A DNA stretch of 64,000 nucleotides from Desulfatibacillum aliphaticivorans DSM 15576 (GCF_000429905.1 NZ_AUCT01000018.1:62001-126000), one strand, 5' to 3'; counted from the stretch's first letter, positions 34,802-43,606 are shown. Notes: generated by a model from the letters alone, not told the origin. Translations and numbers: made by a program.

Positions 34802-35593
34802 ATGACCTATTATGAAATCCTGGGCGTTGAAAAAAGCGCCACGGAGCAGGAAATAAAATCAGCCTACAGGAAAAAGGCCTTTGAATGCCATCCGGACCGG
34901 AATCCTGACGACCCCCAGGCTGAAGAAAAATTCAAAAAGGTTTCAGAAGCTTATGCAGTTCTCATGGACGAGGACAAGCGCAGGCAGTATGACGCCGCAC
35001 AGGCCTTTGGAGGATCCGGCGGAGGATTTTCCTACTCCCAGGAGGAAATCTTCCGGGACATGTTTAACAATCCCCAGGCCAGCCAAATTTTTCGGGATCT
35101 GTTCAGGGAATTCGAAAACGCAGGGCTGCGAACGGACCCCCAGTTTTATCAGCAGGTGTTTTTCCGCGGCGGCCCTTTGATCATAGGCGGCGCGATTTTG
35201 TTGGGAGCCATGAGCGGCGTGTGGAGGGAGCTTTTCGCCGCCGCATCCGGGGGAACCGGGGCCGCGGCCAGGACGGCCGTGAAAACCAAGCCGGGAATCT
35301 TGTCCAAAATAGGCCAGAAGGCCGGAAGATATCTGTTAAAAAAGGCCATCCAATCCAGCCAGAAGACCATGCTGGATTCCAGCGACATCACCTACAACCT
35401 CACCGTCAGCCGGGAGGAAGCCCGCGCAGGCAAGCAGGTGGAGCTGGCTTTGCATCACACCAGCGCCCGGGAAATCCTCAAGGTGTCCATTCCCGCCGGA
35501 GTCAGGGACAACACCCGCCTCCGCCTCAAGGGCAAAGGCCGCGTATCCCCCGTCGGCCGGGGCGACATGTACGTCCTGGTTAGAGTGGCGTAG
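34802..35593 (+). CDS. DnaJ-like J-domain protein
   Basis: 263 residues. The J domain (MTYYEILGVEKSATEQEIKSAYRKKAFECHPDRNPDD..., about 1-70) has the HPD tripeptide that stimulates DnaK ATPase. A variable middle with a hydrophobic segment (GGPLIIGGAILLGAMSGVW) may be a membrane contact. The C-terminal half (YNLTVSREEARAGKQVELAL, VSIPAGVRDNTRLRLKGKGRVSPVGRGDMYVLV) is the DnaJ substrate-binding fold. The zinc fingers of classical DnaJ are missing, so it is type B/C. Expressed alone from its own promoter. Confidence 0.87.
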   Translation: MTYYEILGVEKSATEQEIKSAYRKKAFECHPDRNPDDPQAEEKFKKVSEAYAVLMDEDKRRQYDAAQAFGGSGGGFSYSQEEIFRDMFNNPQASQIFRDLFREFENAGLRTDPQFYQQVFFRGGPLIIGGAILLGAMSGVWRELFAAASGGTGAAARTAVKTKPGILSKIGQKAGRYLLKKAIQSSQKTMLDSSDITYNLTVSREEARAGKQVELALHHTSAREILKVSIPAGVRDNTRLRLKGKGRVSPVGRGDMYVLVRVA

Positions 35594-35777
35594 GCAATTA
35601 TCCATTCAGCATTTCAGAATAAAATACGCTCGCGCCATAAAAAGTATATGCTTTCAATTAGTTATATCCAATACACCTTTGGACTGAAAACTCTATATAT
35701 CGCAATAACGGCTTAGACGCATCATCCGTTATCTGCTATAATTACCCAAATTTTTAGATAAAAACAGTCTATGCCAT
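35594..35777. other. AT-rich spacer
   Basis: 184 bp between the DnaJ-like gene and the REP-like array. No gene or clear site seen. Confidence 0.4.
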
Positions 35778-36000
35778 GTAGGTTGGATGGTTCTGCGCCG
35801 TAAATTTTTATACCGACGCCAAGGTGGAGTTCCAGGTGGATGAGGCTTTTTCACCAGGACGGCAAGCGCGCAGGTTCATCCAACTGTTCGCACGTTGGGT
35901 GAACCTGCGTTCGGCTGCATTATTCAATGGCGCTCCTGACGGATTTCTTAACACAACAGGACCTGCTCGAAATTTATGGACGCAGAACCACCCAACCTAC
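35778..36000. repeat. REP/REPIN-like array: four copies of a 16-bp unit in alternating orientation
   Basis: Consensus GTTGGRTGRWYCTGCG. Copy 1 (+) 35782-35797, copy 2 (-) 35869-35884, copy 3 (+) 35894-35909, copy 4 (-) 35981-35996. Copies 1-2 and 3-4 each enclose 71 bp; copies 2 and 3 are 9 bp apart and form an almost perfect hairpin. The outer copies are extended, GTAGGTTGG at one end and CCAACCTAC at the other, with AAATTT next to each. The two 103-bp halves are thus two REPIN-like units in tandem. Directly upstream of a RAYT gene, which is the expected partner of REP elements. Confidence 0.8.
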
Positions 36001-36056
36001 AAAAAAGCAACAATTTAAGATAGTTATAATCACAGACAAAATTAGGCGGACTCAAA

Positions 36057-36578
36057 ATGAAATATCGGCGGGTGAAAATAAAGGGCGGAGCTTATTTTTT
36101 TACTGTCGTCACTCACCAAAGATCCCCCATTTTTTCCTCCGAGCAAAATATTAAAATCCTTAAAGAATCCTTTAAATGCGTAATGGTCGACCGCCCTTTT
36201 GTGATTGATGCCTATGTGATCCTGCCAGACCATATGCATTGCATTTGGACCTTACCCAAAGGAGATTCCGACTATTCCACCAGATGGCGGATTATTAAGG
36301 GATTTTTTACACACGAGTTTTTTAACGGATCAAGCGTAAAAGGGGAAAAGCAAACGATTTGGCAAAAGAGATTCTGGGAACATGCAATCAGGAATGAGGA
36401 AGATTTCATTAAGCATGCTGACTACATTCACTACAATCCTGTAAAACACGGCTATGCGGAAAAAGCCCTATACTGGCGGCATTCAAGCCTTGCAAAGTTC
36501 CTCCAAAACAAATCCTACCAAAGTGATTGGGATGAAGGTAGACTGCGCAGCCTTGACAATCTAAATATTTCAGATTGA
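36057..36578 (+). CDS. REP-associated tyrosine transposase (RAYT, Y1-HUH)
   Basis: 173 residues of the IS200-like Y1 family: an N-terminal YFFTVVTHQRSPIF, the metal-binding HUH as DHMHCIW (about residues 60-66) and a C-terminal HYNPVKHGYAEKALYWRHSS containing the catalytic-tyrosine helix. RAYTs nick and move single-stranded REP hairpins and are single-copy, domesticated relatives of IS200/IS605 transposases. No left or right IS ends are obvious apart from the REP-like array 57 bp upstream. The ATG lacks a strong ribosome-binding site. Base composition is AT-richer than the neighbours. Confidence 0.87.
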   Translation: MKYRRVKIKGGAYFFTVVTHQRSPIFSSEQNIKILKESFKCVMVDRPFVIDAYVILPDHMHCIWTLPKGDSDYSTRWRIIKGFFTHEFFNGSSVKGEKQTIWQKRFWEHAIRNEEDFIKHADYIHYNPVKHGYAEKALYWRHSSLAKFLQNKSYQSDWDEGRLRSLDNLNISD

Positions 36579-36722
36579 ACCAAGTAATAACACCTCGTAT
36601 TTCCAGACGTATCTGCTCGGATGCGGCGGAATGATTACCGTAGATGGCAACCGTGATGACGCACTCCCGGAAACAAGGACCCGCGCCATGCAGAGGTCAT
36701 GACATTGAATCAACGCCGTTTT

Positions 36723-37622
36723 TTAAAACCGGTATTGAAACTGAAGGGAGCCGCCTAAAGAATCTTCGATGTCGTAGATGAACTGCTTGTCCCCGTCATC
36801 ATTGTAAAGGTCCATCTCGCTGTTCAACCACCAGGACAGACCAAGGGCGACATTTATGCTCGGGGTCGGAGTGTATTCCAGGGAAAGGCCGGGCGAATAT
36901 CCGCTCAATCCCACGTAGCCTTCCGGGTAAACCGGGCTGTCGTCCCTCAGCTTATAGATTCCCCCGGTGGCCAACTGATAGGTTCGGCTGTCCAGGGCCA
37001 GGCTTACTTTTGCAGCCCATTCCGGAGAGAACCTGTACCCGGCGCTCAAACGGGGCCAGCCTATGGATGCAAACACCCCGTTATTCCTGCTGTTTCCGTA
37101 ATCGTAACCAAAACTGATGAATGGCATCACCGTGGTTTCAATATCATTATGGCCCAAGCTTAGGCCGGCCCCTACTCGGAGCTTGGAGCTAAAGCTGTAG
37201 CTTAGCCCGCCGCTGAGGCTATAGGATGGCAGGCCCATTTCCTCCTCAAAGGTCGACGTGATTCCGGCGCCCAGCAGATATCCCCATTTGTCGCTCATTT
37301 TTCCGCGATACCTGGCCGACAGCCCGATCTTGTTAAGCTGGGACCAGGGATCGTTCACGCCGTCGCCGAAAGGCAACAGATCCACCCTGCTCCAGTTAAA
37401 CCGGCCTTGGGCCGCATGGACGGTGAAGTACTTGTACGAGGCTTCCACACCCGCCATGGCCACGGAATAGGAGCCCTGGCTCGACTCAACCGAGGACTCG
37501 GAAAGATAGGCTGCATCCAGTTTAAGGGTCGGCCCGGTGGGCGGGCCCTGGGCGAATAATGCGCATGTGGGAGATAGAATCAGGATCACGGCCAGGGAGG
37601 TCAATTTCAGAATTTTAATCAT
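36723..37622 (-). CDS. Outer-membrane beta-barrel-like hypothetical protein
   Basis: 299 residues from the ATG at 37620-37622 (frame open to 37643). Signal peptide (MIKILKLTSLAVILILSPTCALFAQG), then alternating aromatic/polar strands such as YKYFTVHAAQGRFNWSRVD, YRGKMSDKWGYLLGAGITS, LSGGLSYSFSSKLRVGAGLSLG and PSINVALGLSWWLNSEMD, ending in F (SLQFQYRF), the C-terminal aromatic expected for BAM recognition. Function unknown; a porin or structural barrel of 10-12 strands is inferred. Transcribed alone. Confidence 0.72.
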   Translation of the reverse strand: MIKILKLTSLAVILILSPTCALFAQGPPTGPTLKLDAAYLSESSVESSQGSYSVAMAGVEASYKYFTVHAAQGRFNWSRVDLLPFGDGVNDPWSQLNKIGLSARYRGKMSDKWGYLLGAGITSTFEEEMGLPSYSLSGGLSYSFSSKLRVGAGLSLGHNDIETTVMPFISFGYDYGNSRNNGVFASIGWPRLSAGYRFSPEWAAKVSLALDSRTYQLATGGIYKLRDDSPVYPEGYVGLSGYSPGLSLEYTPTPSINVALGLSWWLNSEMDLYNDDGDKQFIYDIEDSLGGSLQFQYRF

Positions 37623-37800
37623 ATTCCGCCTGTGTTTATGCAATCAATTTAGGAGTAGATAGGATCTGAAACACTGTCTTACATCGTAAACGCTAATTCT
37701 AACCATTATTAGTCTATCATGCGCTTTTCGTCCATGTATTTTGGGATAAGGGTAAAAAATCCATGCCCTTGCCCATGATATTATCATGAGCAACGAAAAA

Positions 37801-37830
37801 AAGGGCCTGATTCTTGCGAATCAGGCCCTT
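37801..37830 (-). terminator. Terminator after tRNA-Val
   Basis: 13-bp perfect stem AAGGGCCTGATTC/GAATCAGGCCCTT with a TTGC loop; on the minus strand it is followed by TTTTT. Begins 8 bases after the tRNA 3' end. Confidence 0.9.
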
Positions 37831-37838
37831 GTATTTTC

Positions 37839-37913
37839 TGGTAGGCACGATTGGATTTGAACCAACGACTTCTACCGTGTCAGGGTAGCGCTCTCCCCCT
37901 GAGCTACGTGCCT
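37839..37913 (-). tRNA. tRNA-Val (anticodon GAC)
   Basis: 75 nt with encoded CCA. The acceptor stem AGGCACG/CGTGCCT is perfect (7 bp); the D arm GCTC..GAGC, the anticodon stem CTACC/GGTAG with loop CTGACAC (anticodon GAC) and the T arm with TTCAAAT all fold. Reads the GUC/GUU valine codons. Own promoter upstream and terminator downstream. Confidence 0.95.
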
Positions 37914-37926
37914 TTATATGGACAGC

Positions 37927-37955
37927 TTCTTACACGCGCCCGGAGCTCATGTCAA
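37927..37955 (-). promoter_or_regulatory. Promoter of tRNA-Val
   Basis: Minus strand TTGACA (37955-37950), a 17-bp spacer, TAAGAA (37932-37927), 14 bases before the tRNA 5' end. Confidence 0.7.
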
Positions 37956-38059
37956 GCTAAATGGCGCAAAAATCCCAATTTTTCCCTAACAAAAGATCTC
38001 CTGGCGCCCCGGCCTTGCCGCACGGCTGGCAACCTGGCCCGGCGGCCTGGTTTCGCGCC

Positions 38060-39340
38060 TTAGTTACCGGGCAACTCCTCCAGAATTCCGGGCGTTGGGG
38101 CCGGTTCGGGATCTTTGGGAATGAGCTGCAGGTCCATCTGGCTTTCGCCGATGTAGCTCACATGCACGCTAAAGCGGTCAAAGGCCTTCAGGGTCAGGTC
38201 CCTTGCCAGCTTCTGGGGCATGCCTTTGTATTCCACCATAAGCAGGGCTTCCCGGTCGGTCATGCCTTTGGGCAGGACGCGGGTTACGCCTTCGGTGTCG
38301 CTTTTCAGAGCATTTCTGAAAGCCACGAAATTAGCCAGCGGAGAAATGCCCGAGACTTTCATCTCCAGAGTGACCGGCCCCTGGGGCTGGGTCTGGTAAG
38401 CCGCCGCAAGGCCTATGGCCAATTCCTGAGCCGCCTGGGTTGAAGCCTTGGCGATGGCGTCCCTGCTGCCGGTCTGATCATTGTCCGAAACCACGGAGGC
38501 CACCTGGGAAGAGGCTGCAATGCGCTCCCCCGTGTCTGCGTTTACGGCCTGGATTGTCACCGAAGCCTCGTAGGAAGCCATGTCGGTTCCGGGAATGGCC
38601 GTGGCGTTTTCCGCGGAAACCTCTCCGAATATGACCACCTGGGCCTGGGCGTTTTTCGCCAGCCTCATGGCCGAGGTCAGGTCAAAGCGTTCGGGATCGA
38701 ATTGAGGCTCGGACACCATGGCGCGGATGGAGTCCCGCCCGTCCACGGAGGGGAAGCCTTTTTCAGCCAGGCCCCGGGCCATGACCGTTTCAGAGTACGG
38801 CGTCAGGTTTTGAGAAACCGCCTTGCCCCACCAGTGCCTGGGCGTCTGCTGTCCGAACTCTTTCTCGTTGACCAAAAAGAGCAGCACGGGCAGATCCGCC
38901 TGGGCCGCCAGGGCGCCGCCGGCCCTGAGCGCGTCCTGAATGGCGTTGTGATCCACGCGCACCCTGGTCATGATGCGCAAATGGGTGGAATCCTGCGCTT
39001 CCGCCAGCACCTGGAATCCCTGCACAAAACTTTCCGTTTTGGCCAGGACCAGTCGGTTCACCGCGTCAAAATTGGAAGCCAGCACGTCCGGGGGAACGAT
39101 TTCCGAGACCACTTTGGTCACGGCCATTTCAAAGGAGTCTTCCGTGGCCGCTTCCCGCGCGTTGCTGACTTTTCCCTGATAAATCCTGGAAACGCCGATG
39201 GCTTCCACCGCTTCCATGGAGTCCATGGGCTCCTGCGCCTGAGCCATGCAAGGCGTTGCGGCAGGTATCGCGCCCAGGGCCGCTATGAGCAGGAACAGCG
39301 TTGCAAACCGTCCGAAAAAAGTAATTGTTCGTGATTTCAA
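38060..39340 (-). CDS. Exported FlgT/LPP20-like hypothetical protein
   Basis: 426 residues with a signal peptide ending CMAQAQ. Residues about 45-110 (GVSRIYQGKVSNAREAATEDSFEMAVTKVVSEIVPPDVL) resemble the N-terminal domain of FlgT/LPP20-type proteins, where an inserted alpha-beta module begins with G.A.I..G....AR..A...A. The rest looks like a TolB-N/curli-associated fold (VVIFGEVSAENA, ASVTIQAVNADTGERIAASSQ). Periplasmic or outer-membrane associated. It cannot be tied to flagella here because no motility genes are nearby. Confidence 0.6.
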   Translation of the reverse strand: MKSRTITFFGRFATLFLLIAALGAIPAATPCMAQAQEPMDSMEAVEAIGVSRIYQGKVSNAREAATEDSFEMAVTKVVSEIVPPDVLASNFDAVNRLVLAKTESFVQGFQVLAEAQDSTHLRIMTRVRVDHNAIQDALRAGGALAAQADLPVLLFLVNEKEFGQQTPRHWWGKAVSQNLTPYSETVMARGLAEKGFPSVDGRDSIRAMVSEPQFDPERFDLTSAMRLAKNAQAQVVIFGEVSAENATAIPGTDMASYEASVTIQAVNADTGERIAASSQVASVVSDNDQTGSRDAIAKASTQAAQELAIGLAAAYQTQPQGPVTLEMKVSGISPLANFVAFRNALKSDTEGVTRVLPKGMTDREALLMVEYKGMPQKLARDLTLKAFDRFSVHVSYIGESQMDLQLIPKDPEPAPTPGILEELPGN

Positions 39341-39498
39341 AATATTCCCTCACTTGTAAATGCGTTGCTCATCCCTAAACCTCTATGATAGCGTATCAAA
39401 CGTCAAAGGAAAAGAATCTTTTTCGTCTCCCCTTGCCAAGCGCCCTGGCATCACGTACAAATGGCCTAATTATGAATTGACTGGAACCAGGATTGCTT

Positions 39499-40359
39499 AT
39501 GGCCGGAATCAGCGTTATCATCCCAACATTCAATCGGGCGGGACGAATAGAAAAGGCTGTGGAGTCCGTCCTGGCGCAGGATTTCAGGGATTTTGAGTTG
39601 ATTGTGGTGGATGACGGGTCCGAGGATGACACCCTGGAAATCCTGAAAAGCTATCCCCAAGTGCACGTGCTGCCTCAAAAACGGCAGGGCGTGAGCGCGG
39701 CCCGCAACCATGGGGCGGCCGCCGGCTCAGGGAAGTTGATCGCCTTTCTGGACTCGGACGACCTTTGGCTGCCGTCCAAGCTGACCGTCCAGGCGGATTT
39801 TTTTGCAAACAATCCCGAAGCGCTCATCTGCCAGACAGGCGAAACCTGGATCCGCAGAGGCAAACGGGTGAATCCCCGAAACCGGCATGAAAAGCCTTCG
39901 GGCCAGGTGTTTGAACGCTCCTTGGAGCTTTGCCTGGTCAGCCCGTCGGCGGTCATGATGCGCCGCAGCCTGTTTGACGCCATGGGCGGATTCGACGAAA
40001 GCCTTCCGGCATGCGAGGACTACGACCTCTGGCTTAGGATCGGATGCCGCCATCCCGTGCATCTGATCGACGAGCCTCTGGTCATCAAGCACGGAGGCCA
40101 TGAAGACCAGCTTTCCGCCATGCCCGGGCTGGACCGGTACCGCATCGCCTCTTTGGTCAAACTGCTGGAAAACCAGCCTTTGACGGCGTGCCAACGCGCA
40201 GCCGCCGCAGCCGTTTTGCAAAAGAAATGCCGCATATACGCCAATGGATGCGCCAAACGCAGCCGCATGGAGGAGGCGGAATTTTATCGAGCCGTGGCCC
40301 GGCATTACGAAAACGAACCGCCCCAAAGCCAAGCCAAAAAGGAGAACACCCCGCCATGA
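39499..40359 (+). CDS. Family 2 glycosyltransferase
   Basis: 286 residues from the ATG at 39499. The N-terminus ISVIIPTFNRAGRIEKAVESVLAQDFRDFELIVVDDGSEDDT is the GT-A nucleotide-sugar fold, with the DxD-like motif at about LDSDDLW and a late ACEDYDLWLRI (the ED catalytic region). It transfers an unknown sugar to an unknown acceptor. Its stop overlaps the ATG of the isochorismatase (ATGA), so it starts a translationally coupled run of plus-strand genes. Confidence 0.87.
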   Translation: MAGISVIIPTFNRAGRIEKAVESVLAQDFRDFELIVVDDGSEDDTLEILKSYPQVHVLPQKRQGVSAARNHGAAAGSGKLIAFLDSDDLWLPSKLTVQADFFANNPEALICQTGETWIRRGKRVNPRNRHEKPSGQVFERSLELCLVSPSAVMMRRSLFDAMGGFDESLPACEDYDLWLRIGCRHPVHLIDEPLVIKHGGHEDQLSAMPGLDRYRIASLVKLLENQPLTACQRAAAAAVLQKKCRIYANGCAKRSRMEEAEFYRAVARHYENEPPQSQAKKENTPP

Positions 40360-40889
40360 TAAAAGAATCCAGCAAATGCGCTCTGGTGATCATCGATGCT
40401 CAGGAACGCCTTATGCCCGTCATCGCCAATAACGAAGCAATCGCCAAAACCATGCAGGATCTTGTGCGGTTCGCCAATATCATGGAGATTCCCGTCCTTG
40501 TCACCGAGCAGCAGAAGCTGGGGCCGACCCTGGAGGAAATCAGCGGGCTCATCAAGGATTTTCAGCCCATATCCAAGATTTCGTTTTCTTGCTTTGACTG
40601 TGAGGAATTCTCCGCAGCCCTGGATAAAACAGGCGCCGACACGCTCCTGATCGCCGGCGTGGAAGCCCACATCTGCGTATGCCAGACCGCCCTGGACGCC
40701 TTGGGGCGTTATGACGTGCACGTGATTGCGGACGCGGTTTCCTCCCGCACGGATTTCAATCTGCAGGCGGCCCTTGCCCGCCTTCGCCAGGAAGGGGCGA
40801 CCGTCACCACCAAAGAAATGCTGTTTTACGAAATCCTGAAAAAAGCCGGAACGCCCCAGTTTAAGGAAACCCTCAAGCTGGTGAAATAA
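40356..40889 (+). CDS. Isochorismatase-family hydrolase
   Basis: 177 residues from the ATG at 40356 (AAAAAGGAG upstream; ATGA overlap with the previous gene). The triad-like residues Asp in LVIIDAQERL, Lys in ISKISFSCFD and Cys in GVEAHICVCQTALDAL are all in place. The family (YcaC/nicotinamidase-like) hydrolyses amides or enol ethers; the close YcaC-like pattern suggests no aromatic substrate. Second gene in the run. Confidence 0.88.
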   Translation: MIKESSKCALVIIDAQERLMPVIANNEAIAKTMQDLVRFANIMEIPVLVTEQQKLGPTLEEISGLIKDFQPISKISFSCFDCEEFSAALDKTGADTLLIAGVEAHICVCQTALDALGRYDVHVIADAVSSRTDFNLQAALARLRQEGATVTTKEMLFYEILKKAGTPQFKETLKLVK

Positions 40890-40910
40890 TTTAATAGAAT
40901 GGAGTCCAAC

Positions 40911-41372
40911 ATGGCCGTATATCTTGTTCAGCACGGAAAAAGCCTGCCCAAGGACCAGGACCCGGATCAAGGCCTGGCGCCCCTGGGCATAGAAGAGTCG
41001 GAGCGCATTGCGGGCGTGGCCGCCGGGTATGGGGTCAAGGTTTTGCAAATCCGGCACAGCGGCAAAACCCGGGCCTTGCAGACCGCCGAGATCTTCGCCA
41101 AGGCCCTTAATCCGCCCGACGGCGTGGAGGAAACCACGGGATTGAAGCCCATGGACGACGTAGCGGCCTTTGCGCCTATGTTGGAGGACAATCCGGGCTT
41201 GATGATCGTGGGCCACCTGCCTTTCATGGAGCGCATGGCTTCCTATTTAATCACCGGGAACCCGGACAGGCCCGTGTTCCGCTTCCAAAACGCCGGCATC
41301 GTTTGCCTGGGCAAGCATCCTGACACAGGAACCTGGGTGGTCAAATGGGCGCTCATGCCCAACGTGGGTTAG
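40911..41372 (+). CDS. SixA-like phosphohistidine phosphatase
   Basis: 153 residues from the ATG at 40911. Histidine phosphatase fold: the N-terminal VQHGKS holds the nucleophilic His, with the preceding Arg of the RHG motif replaced by Gln, as in one branch of the family; GLAPLGIEESERIA, RALQTAEIF and MIVGHLPFMERMASYL (second His) follow. It should dephosphorylate phosphohistidine proteins. It lies 21 bp after the isochorismatase gene. Confidence 0.83.
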   Translation: MAVYLVQHGKSLPKDQDPDQGLAPLGIEESERIAGVAAGYGVKVLQIRHSGKTRALQTAEIFAKALNPPDGVEETTGLKPMDDVAAFAPMLEDNPGLMIVGHLPFMERMASYLITGNPDRPVFRFQNAGIVCLGKHPDTGTWVVKWALMPNVG

Positions 41373-41376
41373 CTTG

Positions 41377-42099
41377 ATGACGCTATTGATAGGAACGTCG
41401 GGCTGGACCTACGATTGCTGGAAAGGGGCTTTTTACCCGGAAAAACTGGCCAAGACCAAGTGGCTGCCCCATTACTGCACCTTGTTCAACACGGTGGAGG
41501 TCAACGCGACCTTTTATCGCACCATCAAGGATTCCACTTACGAAAAATGGCGAGAGACCACGCCCGAGGGCTTCACATGGGCCGTCAAAGCCAGCCGATA
41601 CATCACCCATGTAAAAAGACTGAAAACGCCCGAGGAGACGGTCCCGCGCTTTTTGGAGTCAGCGAGCATCCTCAACGAGAAACTGGGGCCGATCCTGTTG
41701 CAGCTTCCGCCCACCCTGGCCTATGAAAAGGAAGTCGCCCGGGACTTTTTCCAGTTTCTGCCAGAGGGGTTCCGCTTTACCCTGGAAACCCGTCACGACT
41801 CCTGGCTGGATGACGGGCTTTTCGCCCTTTTGGAGGAGCACAACATCGCGTGGTGCGTTTCGGACACCGCCGGCAAGCACGCCTGCGTGGAGGCGGCCAC
41901 GGCGGATTTTGTGTATCTCAGGCTGCACGGTTCCCAAGAGATTTACATGTCCTCGTACACGGATGAGGAACTGGAGCATTGGGCGGAGCTGGTTGCGGGC
42001 TGGAATCGGGACGCCTACATATACTTTGACAACACCATGACGGACGCCGCCGCCAGGAACGCCTTGCGGCTGAAAGAGTTGATGGGGGTTGACGATTAA
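41377..42099 (+). CDS. DUF72 (YecE-like) protein
   Basis: 240 residues from the ATG at 41377, 4 bp after sixA. TIM-barrel DUF72 pattern: LIGTSGWTYDCWKGAFYPEKL, WLPHYCTLFNTVEVNATFYR, FTWAVKASRYITHVKRL, ETRHDSW, FVYLRLHGS, YIYFDNTMTDAAARNALRL. The biochemical role of the family is unknown; distant similarity to xylose-isomerase-like barrels is only structural. Confidence 0.88.
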   Translation: MTLLIGTSGWTYDCWKGAFYPEKLAKTKWLPHYCTLFNTVEVNATFYRTIKDSTYEKWRETTPEGFTWAVKASRYITHVKRLKTPEETVPRFLESASILNEKLGPILLQLPPTLAYEKEVARDFFQFLPEGFRFTLETRHDSWLDDGLFALLEEHNIAWCVSDTAGKHACVEAATADFVYLRLHGSQEIYMSSYTDEELEHWAELVAGWNRDAYIYFDNTMTDAAARNALRLKELMGVDD

Positions 42100-42112
42100 C
42101 AGGAGGGGGAGC

Positions 42113-42943
42113 ATGGACATAAAAAACAAGAAGGCAATGGTGACGGGGGCGGCCAGCGGAATTGGCCGGGCGACTGCCATGGCTTTGGCCGCCAAAGGGG
42201 CCGTTGTTTTTATCACGGACATCAATGAGGCAGGCTTAAAGCAAACCGCAAAGGAAATTGAAAGCCGGGGCGGAAGCGTGGGCCTTGCCAAAGCCCTGGA
42301 TATTTCCGATTACGAGGCGGTCAGCGAATTCGCTCAAGAGATTCATCAGGAATACGAGGTGATGGACATTCTGGTGAACAATGCGGGCGTGGCCCTGTTC
42401 GCTCAGCCCCAGGATTACACCATGGAGGACTGGCGCAGGATCATCGACGTCAACCTTTGGGGGGTGATTAACGGCATCCAATGTTTCATGCCGGAGATGG
42501 TCAAAAAAGGCCGGGGCGGGCACATTGTAAACGTGTCATCCACCGCCGGTTTGTTCGGCCTGCCCTGGCACTTGGCCTATTGCGCCTCCAAACACGGAGT
42601 CGTGGGGATCAGCGAAGTTTTAAAATACGATCTGCACAAGCACGGCATCAAGGTGACGGTGGTTTGTCCGGGGGCGGTGAACACGGGCATTCTCGAAAGC
42701 GTTCAAATTAAAGCGCCGGTTTCGGGAATAGATAAATTAAAGGATAAGTTCCGCAAGATAGCGTTAACGCCTGAGAAGGTAGGCGGCCAGATAGTCCGGG
42801 CGATAGAGAAAAATCAATACATGCTTATTACGTCCGGGGACATAAAAGCCTTATACTTTTTCAAGACCAAATGTTTCCTGGTCTACCATGGGATCATGCG
42901 TCTGATGACCCGTATAATGGATAAAGGCCTGGGGATCGGTTGA
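42113..42943 (+). CDS. Short-chain dehydrogenase/reductase
   Basis: 276 residues from the ATG at 42113 (CAGGAGGGGGAGC upstream). Rossmann motif GAASGIGRA, NNAG at about 88-91, catalytic Ser (NVSSTAG) and Tyr-x3-Lys (YCASK). A C-terminal hydrophobic helix (YFFKTKCFLVYHGIMRLMTRIM) may dock it to the membrane. Cofactor NAD(P); substrate unknown, acyl or steroid-like. Last of the plus-strand run; its stop lies inside the terminator hairpin. Confidence 0.9.
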   Translation: MDIKNKKAMVTGAASGIGRATAMALAAKGAVVFITDINEAGLKQTAKEIESRGGSVGLAKALDISDYEAVSEFAQEIHQEYEVMDILVNNAGVALFAQPQDYTMEDWRRIIDVNLWGVINGIQCFMPEMVKKGRGGHIVNVSSTAGLFGLPWHLAYCASKHGVVGISEVLKYDLHKHGIKVTVVCPGAVNTGILESVQIKAPVSGIDKLKDKFRKIALTPEKVGGQIVRAIEKNQYMLITSGDIKALYFFKTKCFLVYHGIMRLMTRIMDKGLGIG

Positions 42944-42954
42944 GTCCCCAGGCC
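42926..42954. terminator. Hairpin across the SDR stop codon, shared by convergent genes
   Basis: Perfect 10-bp stem GGCCTGGGGA/TCCCCAGGCC with a 9-nt loop containing the SDR TGA stop. On the minus strand it is followed by TTTATCC and lies 33 bases after the cytochrome c3 stop. Probably a bidirectional terminator. Confidence 0.7.
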
Positions 42955-42987
42955 AGCCGGTTTATTCGGTGAAAAAATCAGTTTTGC

Positions 42988-43473
42988 TTATTCAGCTTTT
43001 ACGCTGTGGCAGCCATTGCAGCTTTTGGGGCCGTTGGGAAGCAGGGCGACCTTGTCCTTATCGGATTTGCCCTTGTTTTCCTTTTTGATGTCTGTATTTT
43101 TACGGCCGATTTCAGCGTGGCAGTCGCGGCAAAGTGCATGATACGCGGACTGATAGTACATGATGTAATCTTCTTTGGCCTCTTTCCTGCTGATGTATTC
43201 CGTCGCGTCATGGCAATCCATGCAGGCGTTGATGTCGCTGTATCCGTCCCACATATGATGGCATTCCATGCAGGAATAGCTGAAATGGTCGGCGTGAGGA
43301 AAACGAACATCAGCAAATTTGGCTTCCACGTCTTCGGGCGGCGTCAAAATCATGGTCTGAACGGGCGCGCAAATTTCCCCCTCATCCGATTCCACGCGAT
43401 ACTCCGCATGAACCGCCAAACCGGAAACCAGCAGAAGAACAACTGTAATCATTAGCAAACGGCTTTTTTTCAT
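42988..43473 (-). CDS. Tetraheme cytochrome c3 (class III)
   Basis: 161 residues. Signal peptide (MKKSRLLMITVVLLLVSGLAVHA), then four CxxCH heme sites: CMECH, CMDCH, CRDCH and CNGCH, with distal His candidates in FPHADHFSYSC and CHH. Class III cytochromes are periplasmic electron shuttles between hydrogenases or formate dehydrogenases and membrane complexes in sulfate reducers. The spacing differs from classical 13-kDa TpI-c3 (longer loop between hemes 3 and 4). Monocistronic. GGGGAG before the ATG. Confidence 0.9.
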   Translation of the reverse strand: MKKSRLLMITVVLLLVSGLAVHAEYRVESDEGEICAPVQTMILTPPEDVEAKFADVRFPHADHFSYSCMECHHMWDGYSDINACMDCHDATEYISRKEAKEDYIMYYQSAYHALCRDCHAEIGRKNTDIKKENKGKSDKDKVALLPNGPKSCNGCHSVKAE

Positions 43474-43606
43474 CCCTAATCACTCCCCTGACTTCAGGCG
43501 ACCCATTCGCGGGCCGGTTATTTTGTATTACACACCGTTTAAACCTTTTTTATCCACGGCACCAGATTTACTCAATCGGGCACGATACACTAAAGAAAGG
43601 CCGCGG

